Virus record (IMG/VR): IMGVR_UViG_3300035698_001141
Location: 1-46,462 of that record
Length of the DNA stretch: 46,462 nt
DNA from: a virus
Strand: one strand, 5' to 3'
Below are positions 7,629-15,648 of this stretch, piece after piece (the stretch's first letter is position 1; each line of letters starts with the position of its first letter). Below the pieces are notes generated by a model. That model was not told the origin of the DNA and searched no databases. It saw only the letters and a program-made list of their open reading frames with translations. The translations under genes were made by a program, and so were the position numbers.

Positions 7629-9599
7629 TTAAAAGTTTACTAATTTCTTAGCTTCTTCGATATAATACAACCAATTAAGGTCCGACGTGTTAAAATGACT
7701 TGCGTCGTTTACAACCTTCACGTTCCATCCTTTCTGTACGGCGAAGTTACGAGTCGCAGTCTTACCCTTCAGTGGCGGCATGGTTTTCGTTAGTGGTAAT
7801 CCGGTCGTTGATACATAGTATCGCGTATTATTCTGTACTTTGTCGTCGCCGTGTCGCAGCGATGAGGATCGCGGAACCTTGACCGACAACATAAAGTCAA
7901 ACGGGTCTTGATGACCCATGATGAACTCGGCGATGTTGGTGCCGTCACACAGGTGCGCTTCAGCGGCCTTACGCACCACCAATGCGCTGTGGTTCTGGTG
8001 CCACTGGCGCTCACGGGTGTATGGATCGTCATGTGGCGTCAGGTGGGCGTATGCACCGATGCGCTTGCGCTTACCCTTGGTCGTCACCGCGATGTACGAA
8101 TTGACGTCCCTGATGTGCATGGCGCTGTAATCGACGTGTTCAAGTTCAAGCCCCGTGTGCGTTTCCCATGCCTTGCATTTCGCGTCGAATATCCCACGGT
8201 CGCCTTTGGGCACCAGCATCGTGAGTCCATCGGTGTTGATCTGGACCATTGTGCCACCAGTCGCTTCAAGCAACCACTCAGCAAGCATGCACAGGTAAAG
8301 CTGACCATTGATGGTGATCGCCATTGTGTATTGCGGGTCATAGAACGGGCTGTGTTTGTTGTTGCTGTCGCCGTAGACACCGTTGAGTGCCAGCTTCAGC
8401 ATCGCGTTCTCTGCGGTGCCCTTAGCGTGCGACTTACGCATGTCGTAGACCTGTTGGTAGATGTCACAGAACGCAGACGACAGGTGTTGCGGGAACCATC
8501 CGTTACTGATCGCAAGGTTGGGGTAATAAGACGCCACATCGACGTCAATCAGGTCGTGAGTCTCGCTGGCACGTACCGTCTGCGACTTGACTGACCCGTG
8601 GATACCACCCGTGCCGAAATCGAACTTGAAGCCGTCTAGCGTCGCGCTCACGTCCTTCAGCACACCCTTGGTCTCGACAGGTCCGTCGTCATCAATGGAC
8701 GGCCCGCCGTTGTGACCGATCTGTGCCTTAATCTCGTCAACTTGCGCTTTGGTCAGAACCTTATTGTTCAACCAGTCAAGCACAGTCTGAAACTCTGGCC
8801 GTGTGAATATGATCTTTGGGCTGATCACTTCACTGAGTGCGATTGACTGGCGCTTGGTCTGACGTGGTGTGCGGCGGCGGTTGACGTATTCGTAGCAACT
8901 GCTCGGAACCTTGCGTTCTAGTTCGCGCTCAAAGAACTTTTTACCGATCTTTGTGTCGTTAAAATTAAGTACGTCACCCATATCCGGGTACTTGATTGCC
9001 AGCTCATCGCGGAACTTGATCTGATCAAGCGACCATCCGTAAAATGTCGTAGTTTCACGAACGTCGTGACACATGTATGCGATGACTTCATCCATTTGTG
9101 CTGGTGTCAGCGGATCATGTGGGCTGTACGGAAGGTCGACGACACGTTCCGAGCGCATGTTGATTTCCAGCTTCTTTAGCGACGTTGCACGCGCCATGTT
9201 GTCGAAGTGGTGAATTTTATACAGGTCGCCTTGAATGACCAGACGCTCGTTCGGCCAGACGTTGTGCCGGAAGCGGTCGTTACCTTGCGAGTCGATGATG
9301 CCTTGCGCCTTGTCGTAAGCGTCTCGCGCTGTAAACGACCCCCGCATCGCAAAGATGTCGGCAAGGTGCTGGCAGACAGGCCAGTCGAAACCCTCATTGT
9401 TGTATCCGAACATGCGCGCGCCGCGCTGGTTCAGCCAATAAAGCATTTCGTAAAAGTGCCGCGACTGATCGCGCCGATCCGAAACCTCGTAAATGAAACG
9501 AGTCCCTGACGCGACATGTACGACGCCGACCGAAAACATATTTACATAGGTTTCGATGTCGTAAATCCAATCTGTGTCAGGGACGTTTTTCATGTTCAC
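7629..9599 (-). CDS. Family B-type DNA polymerase with 3'-5' exonuclease
   Basis: The 656-residue replicative polymerase has an N-terminal exonuclease motif WIYDIETY (D14, E16) and, later, CHDVRETTTF. Polymerase motif A is DVASYYPN (354-361), motif B is KLALNGVYGDSNN (from K402), and motif C is INTDGLTM (N455, T456, D457, G458) in place of the usual DTD. NTDG at this place is, as I recall, usual in this phage subfamily. It copies phage DNA using the PrimPol and the SSB encoded here. No terminal protein or protein-priming insertion is evident. The GTG at 9599 overlaps the upstream stop (GTGA). An ATG two codons on, at 9593, is an alternative. Confidence 0.88.
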   Translation of the reverse strand: MNMKNVPDTDWIYDIETYVNMFSVGVVHVASGTRFIYEVSDRRDQSRHFYEMLYWLNQRGARMFGYNNEGFDWPVCQHLADIFAMRGSFTARDAYDKAQGIIDSQGNDRFRHNVWPNERLVIQGDLYKIHHFDNMARATSLKKLEINMRSERVVDLPYSPHDPLTPAQMDEVIAYMCHDVRETTTFYGWSLDQIKFRDELAIKYPDMGDVLNFNDTKIGKKFFERELERKVPSSCYEYVNRRRTPRQTKRQSIALSEVISPKIIFTRPEFQTVLDWLNNKVLTKAQVDEIKAQIGHNGGPSIDDDGPVETKGVLKDVSATLDGFKFDFGTGGIHGSVKSQTVRASETHDLIDVDVASYYPNLAISNGWFPQHLSSAFCDIYQQVYDMRKSHAKGTAENAMLKLALNGVYGDSNNKHSPFYDPQYTMAITINGQLYLCMLAEWLLEATGGTMVQINTDGLTMLVPKGDRGIFDAKCKAWETHTGLELEHVDYSAMHIRDVNSYIAVTTKGKRKRIGAYAHLTPHDDPYTRERQWHQNHSALVVRKAAEAHLCDGTNIAEFIMGHQDPFDFMLSVKVPRSSSLRHGDDKVQNNTRYYVSTTGLPLTKTMPPLKGKTATRNFAVQKGWNVKVVNDASHFNTSDLNWLYYIEEAKKLVNF

Positions 9600-9760
9600 A
9601 CAGCCCTGTATTCTGCTTTGCCGTTACCGTGATGTCCGGTGTTCAGTTTGATCGCCACACCTAAGTTGACAAGCGACTGACCCATCCTGACACCAAGCAC
9701 GACACCGTGTCCGTTCGCGTCCTGAAGTGACTGTAGTGCCTCACGTTGCTTAATCGTCAT
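9596..9760 (-). CDS. Small hypothetical protein upstream of the polymerase
   Basis: This 54-residue ORF (MTIKQREALQSLQDANGHGV ... GNGKAEYRAV) starts at an ATG at 9760. It is preceded by the AGAGGTAACAAA leader that recurs in this genome. It ends overlapping the GTG of the polymerase gene by four bases. It is basic and shows no transmembrane segment. Function unknown. The strong leader and coupling make it a likely real gene. The 118 bases upstream of it (9761-9878) hold no ORF, only an imperfect GC-rich inverted repeat around 9835-9865. Confidence 0.65.
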   Translation of the reverse strand: MTIKQREALQSLQDANGHGVVLGVRMGQSLVNLGVAIKLNTGHHGNGKAEYRAV

Positions 9761-9878
9761 TTTGTTACCTCTGATTGATATGATCGATGCGGGGTCACGT
9801 CGTGTGAAAGTAGTCTAAGCCACATCGCCCCCGCTGCGGGTGTTATTAGGGACACCGCCCGCTGGTCCGGTCGTTTCG

Positions 9879-10148
9879 TTACATGCCTAGTGCTTCTTTA
9901 TACATGTCCATTACCGCTTCTTCTTCGGCGATGTCGTCGCTGTCTCGTTTGCGTAGGGCAATGATCTTACGCATGACCGACGTGTCGTACCCGCGACCCT
10001 TGGCTTCAGCCATGACTTCCTTTTGCTGGATGACGAGGTCTTTCTTCTCGGCGTCCAGACGTTCGACACGTTCGATGAACTGGCGAAGTTCATCGGCGGT
10101 GACACGATATGACGTGTCACCGCTGTTATCGCCTATTTCAGCGGTCAC
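9879..10148 (-). CDS. gapR: GapR-like nucleoid-associated protein (DUF2312)
   Basis: The 89-residue protein matches the DUF2312/GapR family closely. It has a long N-terminal coiled-coil helix (VTADELRQFIERVERLDAEK, residues 16-35, then KDLVIQQKEVMAEAKGRGYD) followed by VMRKIIALRKRD and an acidic end. GapR is an alphaproteobacterial protein that clamps overtwisted DNA ahead of forks and stimulates topoisomerases. The phage copy probably helps fork progression or displaces the host protein. It starts with GTG at 10148, overlapping the stop of the SSB gene (GTGA). Length is normal for the family. It is a strong marker for an alphaproteobacterial host. Confidence 0.9.
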   Translation of the reverse strand: MTAEIGDNSGDTSYRVTADELRQFIERVERLDAEKKDLVIQQKEVMAEAKGRGYDTSVMRKIIALRKRDSDDIAEEEAVMDMYKEALGM

Positions 10149-10957
10149 GTTCCGGGCATTCCACCACTAGCGGGACCGTTAAGGATGCCCGTATGTGGTT
10201 GGGATGCAGTCTGGTTCGTCTGGTCCGCAGCGCCGCCCATGCCCGGCATTCCACCGGCAGCTTCCGTCGGCTGCTGGCCCGATGCACCGCCCGCGTTTCC
10301 CGGCATGCCGCCACCGCCGTTACCCGCAGCGAGTGGTGAGTCATGACCGACGCCGTCAGCGAGCGTGTGCTTGCGACCAGCGAACGCCGCCGCAGCATTG
10401 ACACCAGATGCGATAGCATCGCCGTAACGTACGCGACAGATCGCGACAGGGTTCAGGTAAATACCCGCCGTGTCGTCAAGTGCCCCATTGACGCTTGAGT
10501 TCAGCATGACGTCGACATAATCGCCCTTCTTAATGTCGCCGAGACCGATCTGGTTTCCTTGAACATCACATGCGTCGAAGTTGAACAACGTCGAGAACTT
10601 GAAGATGTAACAGCCCTTCATATAGTCGGGTGTCTCGCGCATCGCGCCTGTCTTCTTATCGGGCGTCGGGATGTCACCGTCTTGGATTTTCCAAGCGAAG
10701 TCTTTGGCGTTCAGACCCATGTTGATCTGTGCCATTACGAGCGGTGCCGATGCGTAATCTGTCGCGGCCATTTGCCAAAGCTGATTGACGAGTTCACCAG
10801 CACCCGGCGCGTCTTTCGGGACGGCGACACCAAAGAAGATGTTTTGCTTGTCAGGTGCGACGGGCTTGCCGTAGTAATCTTTGTCGTCGCGTTCTGTGAG
10901 ACTGCCCATTACGAGGCGTCCGGTCGGTAGATAAATTCCGTCGATTTTCGTACCCAT
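10145..10957 (-). CDS. Single-stranded DNA-binding protein (gp2.5 / DUF2815-like)
   Basis: This is a 270-residue protein. The N-terminal 200 residues look like a phage OB-fold ssDNA-binding protein, with YMKGCYIFKFSTLFNFDACD, GLGDIKKGDYVDVMLNSSVN and IYLNPVAICRVRYGD, the last being typical just before the C-terminal linker. The remaining 60-70 residues are a Gly/Met/Pro/Gln-rich disordered tail with three GMPG-type repeats. The usual acidic tip of SSB proteins is missing; it ends GGMPGT. It would coat ssDNA during replication. The gene sits between the nuclease and GapR genes. The ATG at 10957 follows AGAAGGAACTC. The SSB call comes from pattern and context, not from a catalytic motif. Confidence 0.75.
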   Translation of the reverse strand: MGTKIDGIYLPTGRLVMGSLTERDDKDYYGKPVAPDKQNIFFGVAVPKDAPGAGELVNQLWQMAATDYASAPLVMAQINMGLNAKDFAWKIQDGDIPTPDKKTGAMRETPDYMKGCYIFKFSTLFNFDACDVQGNQIGLGDIKKGDYVDVMLNSSVNGALDDTAGIYLNPVAICRVRYGDAIASGVNAAAAFAGRKHTLADGVGHDSPLAAGNGGGGMPGNAGGASGQQPTEAAGGMPGMGGAADQTNQTASQPHTGILNGPASGGMPGT

Positions 10958-10984
10958 GTTGTGAGTTCCTTCTGGTTTGGATTG

Positions 10985-11113
10985 TTAGCGTGCGTACCGC
11001 GAGTAGTGCGGACGTGGCGGGGTAGGGCGGTTGGCGTGCGGGGCTTTGTAGCTGCGAAGTTTATCGCAGTTTTCAAGCCACGTTTCGAGAAGCGTCTGTG
11101 CTGTATTTAGCAA
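10985..11113 (-). CDS. Short basic ORF with TTG start
   Basis: This 42-codon ORF (LLNTAQTLLETWLENCDKLR, then a Pro/Arg/His-rich basic end) fills the space between the nuclease and SSB genes. A TTG at 11113 is placed directly after CAGAGGTAACAAA, the same leader used by the 9760 gene, with AGAGG correctly spaced. The basic, proline-rich tail could bind nucleic acid. There is no ATG, so translation is inferred from the leader. Confidence 0.45.
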   Translation of the reverse strand: MLNTAQTLLETWLENCDKLRSYKAPHANRPTPPRPHYSRYAR

Positions 11114-11117
11114 TTTG

Positions 11118-12203
11118 TTACCTCTGTTTGAACAAGTTAGCATAATGTCCCGGCGCGACCTTCTTTAGTCGCGGTGCGGTACGGGGTGTTTCTGTGAGCG
11201 TCTTGATGATGTCAGCGTCAGCGCCACGACGTTCAAGTTCCAGCGGTGTGATCATCTTCATGTCATACGGCTTGACGCCTGTCTTTAGGGCGACGGTGAG
11301 CGGATCGACGTTGAAACGGCGCTGTCCGCCGCCCTGCTGCATATGCCATCCCGGTATCATTTCGGAACGCTTAATGCGCGCAGTTGCTTCAGCTTCGACC
11401 GCTGACTTGCGGCCCTTGAGCATATCTGATGCCATTTCCAGAAACGTCAGTTCCTTGGCAAGTTCCTCGGACGACATGTGGCGCTGTAAGGATGCGGCGA
11501 GGTGCTCATACACGCGGTAATTCTCAGCGCCGTTCGCAACACATGTCGCGGCGGCGGGACAGTATTCGCAGTGTCCACCCGGTGTCGCGGGTGCGTCAGG
11601 GTTCTGCGCGCGTTCGCCAGCTTTTTCGATGGTCTGTACGAATTTCATAAGTTCTTCAGGGAAGCACGACCATGTGCGGTGGATGCCCGCAGGGTGCCAT
11701 GCACGCGGCTGGTAAATGCCGATGACCACACGGGTGATGTTGACATTCTTGGCAATCAGCATGCGCAAAATAGCGCCCGCATAGATTGACACCTGATGGC
11801 ACTGATAGGGTTCCACGATACCAAACCCGTATTTCAGATCATCTACGATCAGCACACCGTCGTCGCCAAGAATAGCGAACGCATCGGGCGTACCGGCGAT
11901 GTACTTGTTCAGCCTGACCTTGCGCTCGGTGTGTATTTCACCACCATATGAGCGCACCAGATCGACGTATTTCTGGATCATCTGCGTCATGTCAGGTTCG
12001 ATCAACCAGCCATTCTCATGTGACTGCCCGATCATATCGTTGGCGGTAGAAAATGCGCCCGTCAGCACCATTTCGGCGACCCAAGCGGCACATGTGCCTT
12101 CACGTGCCGGGTCGGTAGGAACTTCCGGTGGCATGCGCGAAGCCATGAGTGGCATGATCGCGCATTCAGCCCAGATGTGTGATGATGACGGGCGCAGGTC
12201 CAT
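11118..12203 (-). CDS. Cas4-like PD-(D/E)XK nuclease (DUF2800)
   Basis: The 361-residue protein starts with WAECAIMP...EGTCAAWVAE, the entry helices of the DUF2800 family. It continues with IVDDLKYGFGIVEPYQCHQV (the D...DxK core and the Gln of RecB-type nucleases) and later HCEYCPAAATCVA, a Cys cluster of the kind found in Cas4-like FeS nucleases. It is expected to be a DNA exonuclease for recombination or end processing. The ATG at 12203 overlaps the stop of the preceding gene (TAATG). Family call is confident; the biochemical activity is inferred from Cas4/RecB relatives. Confidence 0.85.
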   Translation of the reverse strand: MDLRPSSSHIWAECAIMPLMASRMPPEVPTDPAREGTCAAWVAEMVLTGAFSTANDMIGQSHENGWLIEPDMTQMIQKYVDLVRSYGGEIHTERKVRLNKYIAGTPDAFAILGDDGVLIVDDLKYGFGIVEPYQCHQVSIYAGAILRMLIAKNVNITRVVIGIYQPRAWHPAGIHRTWSCFPEELMKFVQTIEKAGERAQNPDAPATPGGHCEYCPAAATCVANGAENYRVYEHLAASLQRHMSSEELAKELTFLEMASDMLKGRKSAVEAEATARIKRSEMIPGWHMQQGGGQRRFNVDPLTVALKTGVKPYDMKMITPLELERRGADADIIKTLTETPRTAPRLKKVAPGHYANLFKQR

Positions 12204-12793
12204 TACGCGGCGTCCGGTTCGATAGCGTCCAGTTCGGCGTAAAGAGCGGCACGCATCGTTTCGTTGGTTGTCAGCACGTGCGGGTCCGTCAGACCGATCT
12301 TGGCGTACAAAGCTGTCACACCGTCGGTGGTAATCTTCTCGCGTGTCATCATACCCATCGTCTTGTCGATCAGCGCGTCGTAAGTGACTGGTTCGTCAGA
12401 CCGCTTTGCGGCGGCTACTGGCATACCCGGCATGACAGACGTCGTGGCAGGTGCGGGTGGTGTAATGTCGCCACCGGCGGCTTTGAACGCTGCGCGCGCT
12501 TCGTTTGCTTCGGTAGATTTACCACGCGCTGAACGCCAATTGCCCGTTGCAGTGAACGACTTGGGGTCAGCGTGCATGCTGGAGTCATAGGGCATTCCGT
12601 CTTTGTCGACATCATCAGTGATCACATCGTCATTCCGTTCTTGTGATGGGGGTGTCGTCACTTCATCGACATCGACATCGACAACGACAGGCGTCAGTGT
12701 GGCAGTAGACGTCGATGCACGTGTTGCACCGTCGAGGTGTTCGCGCAGTGCTTCCTCGCTGTCAAAGGTGTATGTGAGGTTGATTTTTGTCAT
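12203..12793 (-). CDS. Hypothetical protein, first gene of the minus-strand replication operon
   Basis: The 196-residue protein starts MTKINLTYTFDSEEALREHL. An Asp/Val/Thr-rich low-complexity stretch (VVVDVDVDEV) follows, and then a segment DKDGMPYDSSMHADPKSFT with GNWRSARGKS. That segment resembles a pattern in phage proteins encoded beside DUF2800 nucleases. A helical C-terminus completes it (YDALIDKTMGMMTREKIT). Function unknown; association with the nuclease or SSB suggests replication or recombination. I chose the ATG at 12793 because GGAGA precedes it, although the frame extends to 12829. Confidence 0.7.
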   Translation of the reverse strand: MTKINLTYTFDSEEALREHLDGATRASTSTATLTPVVVDVDVDEVTTPPSQERNDDVITDDVDKDGMPYDSSMHADPKSFTATGNWRSARGKSTEANEARAAFKAAGGDITPPAPATTSVMPGMPVAAAKRSDEPVTYDALIDKTMGMMTREKITTDGVTALYAKIGLTDPHVLTTNETMRAALYAELDAIEPDAA

Positions 12794-12816
12794 CGTGTTC
12801 TCCGTTAATCTATAAT
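12787..12816 (+). promoter_or_regulatory. Sigma70-like promoter for the helicase-integrase operon
   Basis: TTGTCA at 12787-12792 and a perfect TATAAT at 12811-12816 are separated by 18 bp, in the short divergent gap between the two operons. Just downstream, at 12820-12834, lies the near-palindrome GTAGCTTGCAACTAC, which overlaps the expected transcription start and could be an operator. The -35 box lies over the first codons of the minus-strand gene. A matching minus-strand promoter is not obvious. Confidence 0.6.
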
Positions 12817-12857
12817 TTGTAGCTTGCAACTACGACTAATGACGGCTAATAAGGGGT

Positions 12858-14459
12858 ATGTCAAACACAAAGTTAACATTAAGGGCCGACCAGACGAAAT
12901 TGCTAGACGATAGCGATGGTGTTGCTGGCAACGTCATACTTGTCGCACCAACAGGTTTTGGTAAAACTGTTCTAATAGGTGAAAAGGCATTGCGTCAAAC
13001 CAGCCCATCCGTGGCAATTGCTCACAGACATGAACTTGTGTCACAAATCAGTCGCGCAATTGCACGGTTCGGTGTTCCCCACAACATCATCGCATCCGAG
13101 AACACCGTCAAATTCTGCATTCAGCAACACATCCGAATGTTTGGCAGATCGTTTTATGACGCGCGCGCACCTTTTACCGTGGCCGGTGTCGATACGATCA
13201 TCGCCCGTCAGGACAAGTTACGCCAATGGGCGAACACCATCGGGTTCTGGATGATTGACGAGTGCCACCATGTGTTGTCCGACAATAAGTGGGGGCGGGC
13301 GATCAGTCTATTCCCCAATGCAACGGGGTTCGGGTTCACGGCAACGCCTGTGCGGGCGGATCGCAAGTCACTGGCGTCATCACAGGGTGGTGTGTTCGAC
13401 ACGATGGTCATCGGCCCGTCAATGCGCGATCTGATCGACCGAGGCTCACTGTGTGAATATCGCATCTTCGCACCAACGATCTCAATTGACCGCACACAGA
13501 TTAAGGTCGGCGCAAGTGGTGATTTCAGCGGCCCGTCGATGCGTAAAGAAGCGCACAAATCACAGATCGTCGGCGACATCGTAAAGCACTATTTACGCAT
13601 CGCACCCGGCAAGTCCGGCATCACGTTTGTGGTCGATATTGAGCAAGCAAACGAGACAGCCAACGCGTTTAATGAGGCTGGTGTGCCCGCCGCATCCGTC
13701 AACGGCAAGACACCTGATGCTGTTCGTGACGCCGTGCTGCAAAAGTTTGCGAACGGTACTCTGAAGCAACTGGTCAACGTCGATCTGTTTGGCGAAGGCT
13801 TTGACGTTCCCGGCGTTGAAGTGGTCAGCGATGGCGCGCCAACCGAATCCTTTGGTCGCTATGTGCAACGGTTCGGTCGCATGATCCGTACCGCACCCGG
13901 CAAGACACACGGAATTTACATTGACCATGTGGGCAACGTCACGCGCCACGGACTTCCCGACGCCGAACGCCGCTGGTCGCTACTCAGTGAGGAACGCGGC
14001 AAGCGTGGTCAGCGCGACCCCAACGTCATGCCAGTCACCACATGCGTCGAGTGTTTCATGGCGTATGAGGCGATCACACCAACCTGCCCGTACTGTGGGC
14101 ATCGGCCAGAACCCGAAGGTCGCGGTCGTCCTGAATTTGTCGACGGTGATCTGATCGAACTGGACACCGAGACACTTCGCCTGATGCGCGGCGCTATCGA
14201 AGCTGTTGATGGTCCCGAACCGTCCGACGGTCGTGATGTGATCGGCGCGTCAATCAATAAGAACCACAGGCTGCGTCAGGCGTCACAGGTCGAATTACGC
14301 AGCGCCATTGCTGCGTGGGCTGGTGTCAACCGCGACAAGGGACAGTCAGACAGTGAAATTTACCGCCGGTTCTACCACACGTTCGGCACCGACATAATGA
14401 CCGCACAAACGCTGCGTCCACGTGACGCTGATAAACTAAGGGTACAAATCAATGAATAA
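12858..14459 (+). CDS. SF2 DNA helicase with zinc-finger C-terminus
   Basis: The 533-residue DEAD/DEAH-type helicase has Walker A APTGFGKT (30-37), motif II DECH (134-137), GFTATPVRAD as motif III, a RecA-like second domain with FGEGFDVPGVE, and motif VI QRFGRMIR (from Q337). After it comes a four-cysteine element CVECFMAYEA..TCPYC at about 395-413, typical of this phage helicase family. It should unwind or remodel DNA during replication or recombination. The ATG follows AAGGGG. It opens the plus-strand early operon behind the promoter at 12787. Confidence 0.9.
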   Translation: MSNTKLTLRADQTKLLDDSDGVAGNVILVAPTGFGKTVLIGEKALRQTSPSVAIAHRHELVSQISRAIARFGVPHNIIASENTVKFCIQQHIRMFGRSFYDARAPFTVAGVDTIIARQDKLRQWANTIGFWMIDECHHVLSDNKWGRAISLFPNATGFGFTATPVRADRKSLASSQGGVFDTMVIGPSMRDLIDRGSLCEYRIFAPTISIDRTQIKVGASGDFSGPSMRKEAHKSQIVGDIVKHYLRIAPGKSGITFVVDIEQANETANAFNEAGVPAASVNGKTPDAVRDAVLQKFANGTLKQLVNVDLFGEGFDVPGVEVVSDGAPTESFGRYVQRFGRMIRTAPGKTHGIYIDHVGNVTRHGLPDAERRWSLLSEERGKRGQRDPNVMPVTTCVECFMAYEAITPTCPYCGHRPEPEGRGRPEFVDGDLIELDTETLRLMRGAIEAVDGPEPSDGRDVIGASINKNHRLRQASQVELRSAIAAWAGVNRDKGQSDSEIYRRFYHTFGTDIMTAQTLRPRDADKLRVQINE

Positions 14460-14961
14460 CATCCTGAAGGCATGGAACGCAGGTTTCACGAAACGCTGGC
14501 ACACGCACCCCATCATGTGTGACACCCTCGATTACGACAGCGGCCACCAGCAACGCACCGCAATTCTGGCGCTACTGCTGTTCCCCGACGCCAGTCGCAA
14601 TTTGATTATCGCCAGTATCGTACACGATCAGGGCGAGTGCGACGTTGGTGACTTGGCGCACCCTGCAAAGACCAAACACCCTAAAATCCGCGAACTCGCG
14701 TGGGGTGTCGAAATGCAATCCATTGCCGAACAAGGCTTGGAGTACCCCGACATGTCACCACTCGACAAGGTCAAGTTACACATGTGTGATTGGTTGGACG
14801 CGTACCTGTTTGTGATGCGGACAAACGCGCACATCCTTAATCAGAGGGCATGGCGAGAACAACTGGCCGACGCGTACGATACGGCGCTTGTTCTCGGATG
14901 CAGCGCCAAGTTGATCGACCTGATCGAAAGCGCCGAGGGGTATTACCTTGACCGTGTTTGA
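14452..14961 (+). CDS. HD-domain hydrolase (5'-nucleotidase YfbR-like)
   Basis: The 169-residue protein has a compact HD domain: RWHTHP near the N-terminus, H32 in SGHQQRTAILALLL, the HD pair H58-D59 in IASIVHDQGECDVGD, and a later Asp in CDWLDAYLF. This is the layout of YfbR-like dNMP 5'-nucleotidases and of similar phage HD proteins. It probably dephosphorylates deoxynucleotides, complementing the dNMP kinase and MazG-like protein, although the substrate is uncertain. The start overlaps the helicase stop by eight bases and has AAGGG at good spacing. Confidence 0.82.
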   Translation: MNNILKAWNAGFTKRWHTHPIMCDTLDYDSGHQQRTAILALLLFPDASRNLIIASIVHDQGECDVGDLAHPAKTKHPKIRELAWGVEMQSIAEQGLEYPDMSPLDKVKLHMCDWLDAYLFVMRTNAHILNQRAWREQLADAYDTALVLGCSAKLIDLIESAEGYYLDRV

Positions 14962-15418
14962 GTGGGCCAACCGTCACGGTGTGTCACAGGCGGCGGTTGG
15001 CGAATTACTGTCGATCCTCGAACCTGATCGTCCGGTTGGTGCGGCTGGTTCCGAGGCGTCTGAGGCGGCTGTTCAGTCGGCAATCCAGATCGAAGCGGGA
15101 CGTCGCGGGGCGTCTCTGATGCGCAACAATAACGGCGCATGTCTGGACGACACCGGGCGCATGGTTCGCTACGGACTCGGCAACTCGTCTAGCAAGATCA
15201 ACCGTGTTTTCAAGTCCTCAGACCTGATCGGTATTACACCGCGCGCCATACCAGACGGCACGGTCATGGGGATATTCACAGCCGTCGAGGTCAAGACACC
15301 GGGCTGGACGAAACCTAAGAACGAACGGGAACGGGCGCAATCTTCGTTCCTGTCACACGTCCGCGCGCTCGGCGGCATCGGGCTATTTGCTCAATCAGTT
15401 AAGGACGTTTACCCATGA
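14948..15418 (+). CDS. VRR-NUC domain nuclease
   Basis: The 156-residue protein carries the PD-(D/E)XK core of the VRR-NUC family: an N-terminal Glu/Gln-containing helix (SEAAVQSAIQIEAGRRGA), SSDLIGITPRAI with the catalytic Asp, AVEVKTPG with the ExK pair, and QSSFLSHVRALGGIGLFAQS at the end. VRR-NUC enzymes cut branched or flapped DNA. The TTG at 14948 is preferred because GAGGGG lies seven bases upstream. A GTG at 14954 is possible. It overlaps both neighbours in the operon. Confidence 0.85.
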   Translation: MTVFEWANRHGVSQAAVGELLSILEPDRPVGAAGSEASEAAVQSAIQIEAGRRGASLMRNNNGACLDDTGRMVRYGLGNSSSKINRVFKSSDLIGITPRAIPDGTVMGIFTAVEVKTPGWTKPKNERERAQSSFLSHVRALGGIGLFAQSVKDVYP

Positions 15419-15648
15419 GACTAGAACCCAACCAACGACGGGCTGTGATCATCACCGCCGCTGTGCGTGTCGCGAGGGACGGATGTCTCGCTGACGTCAC
15501 ACACGGCGCGGTCGCCAAGCGATGCACCGTCCCGACCAGCACAAAGACTGTGAAGCATTACTTCGGGCAACGGGGTGATCTGTGGGTGGCGGTCGTAGAG
15601 GCTGACGCGTCGTTCGCTGATCAGGGCAAGGAACTTGGCGTATGCTGA
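15415..15648 (+). CDS. Small TetR-like helix-turn-helix protein
   Basis: The 77-residue protein corresponds to just the DNA-binding part of a TetR-type regulator: RRAVIITAAVRVARDGCLAD, then VTHGAVAKRCTVPTSTKTVK and HYFGQRGDLWVAVV. It has no ligand-binding domain. It may regulate the early operon or act in replication. It overlaps the VRR-NUC gene (ATGA) and the methyltransferase gene. It is one of the few candidate transcription regulators in the window. Confidence 0.65.
   Translation: MRLEPNQRRAVIITAAVRVARDGCLADVTHGAVAKRCTVPTSTKTVKHYFGQRGDLWVAVVEADASFADQGKELGVC

Noticed and set aside
7908-8594. 228-codon plus-strand frame inside the polymerase gene
   Set aside because: It runs opposite to the polymerase, whose motifs A, B and C are all present; no ribosome site or known domain supports it.
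9835-9865. Intrinsic terminator after the GapR gene
   Set aside because: The GC-rich inverted repeat is imperfect and lacks a T-run on the minus strand, so I could not support it.
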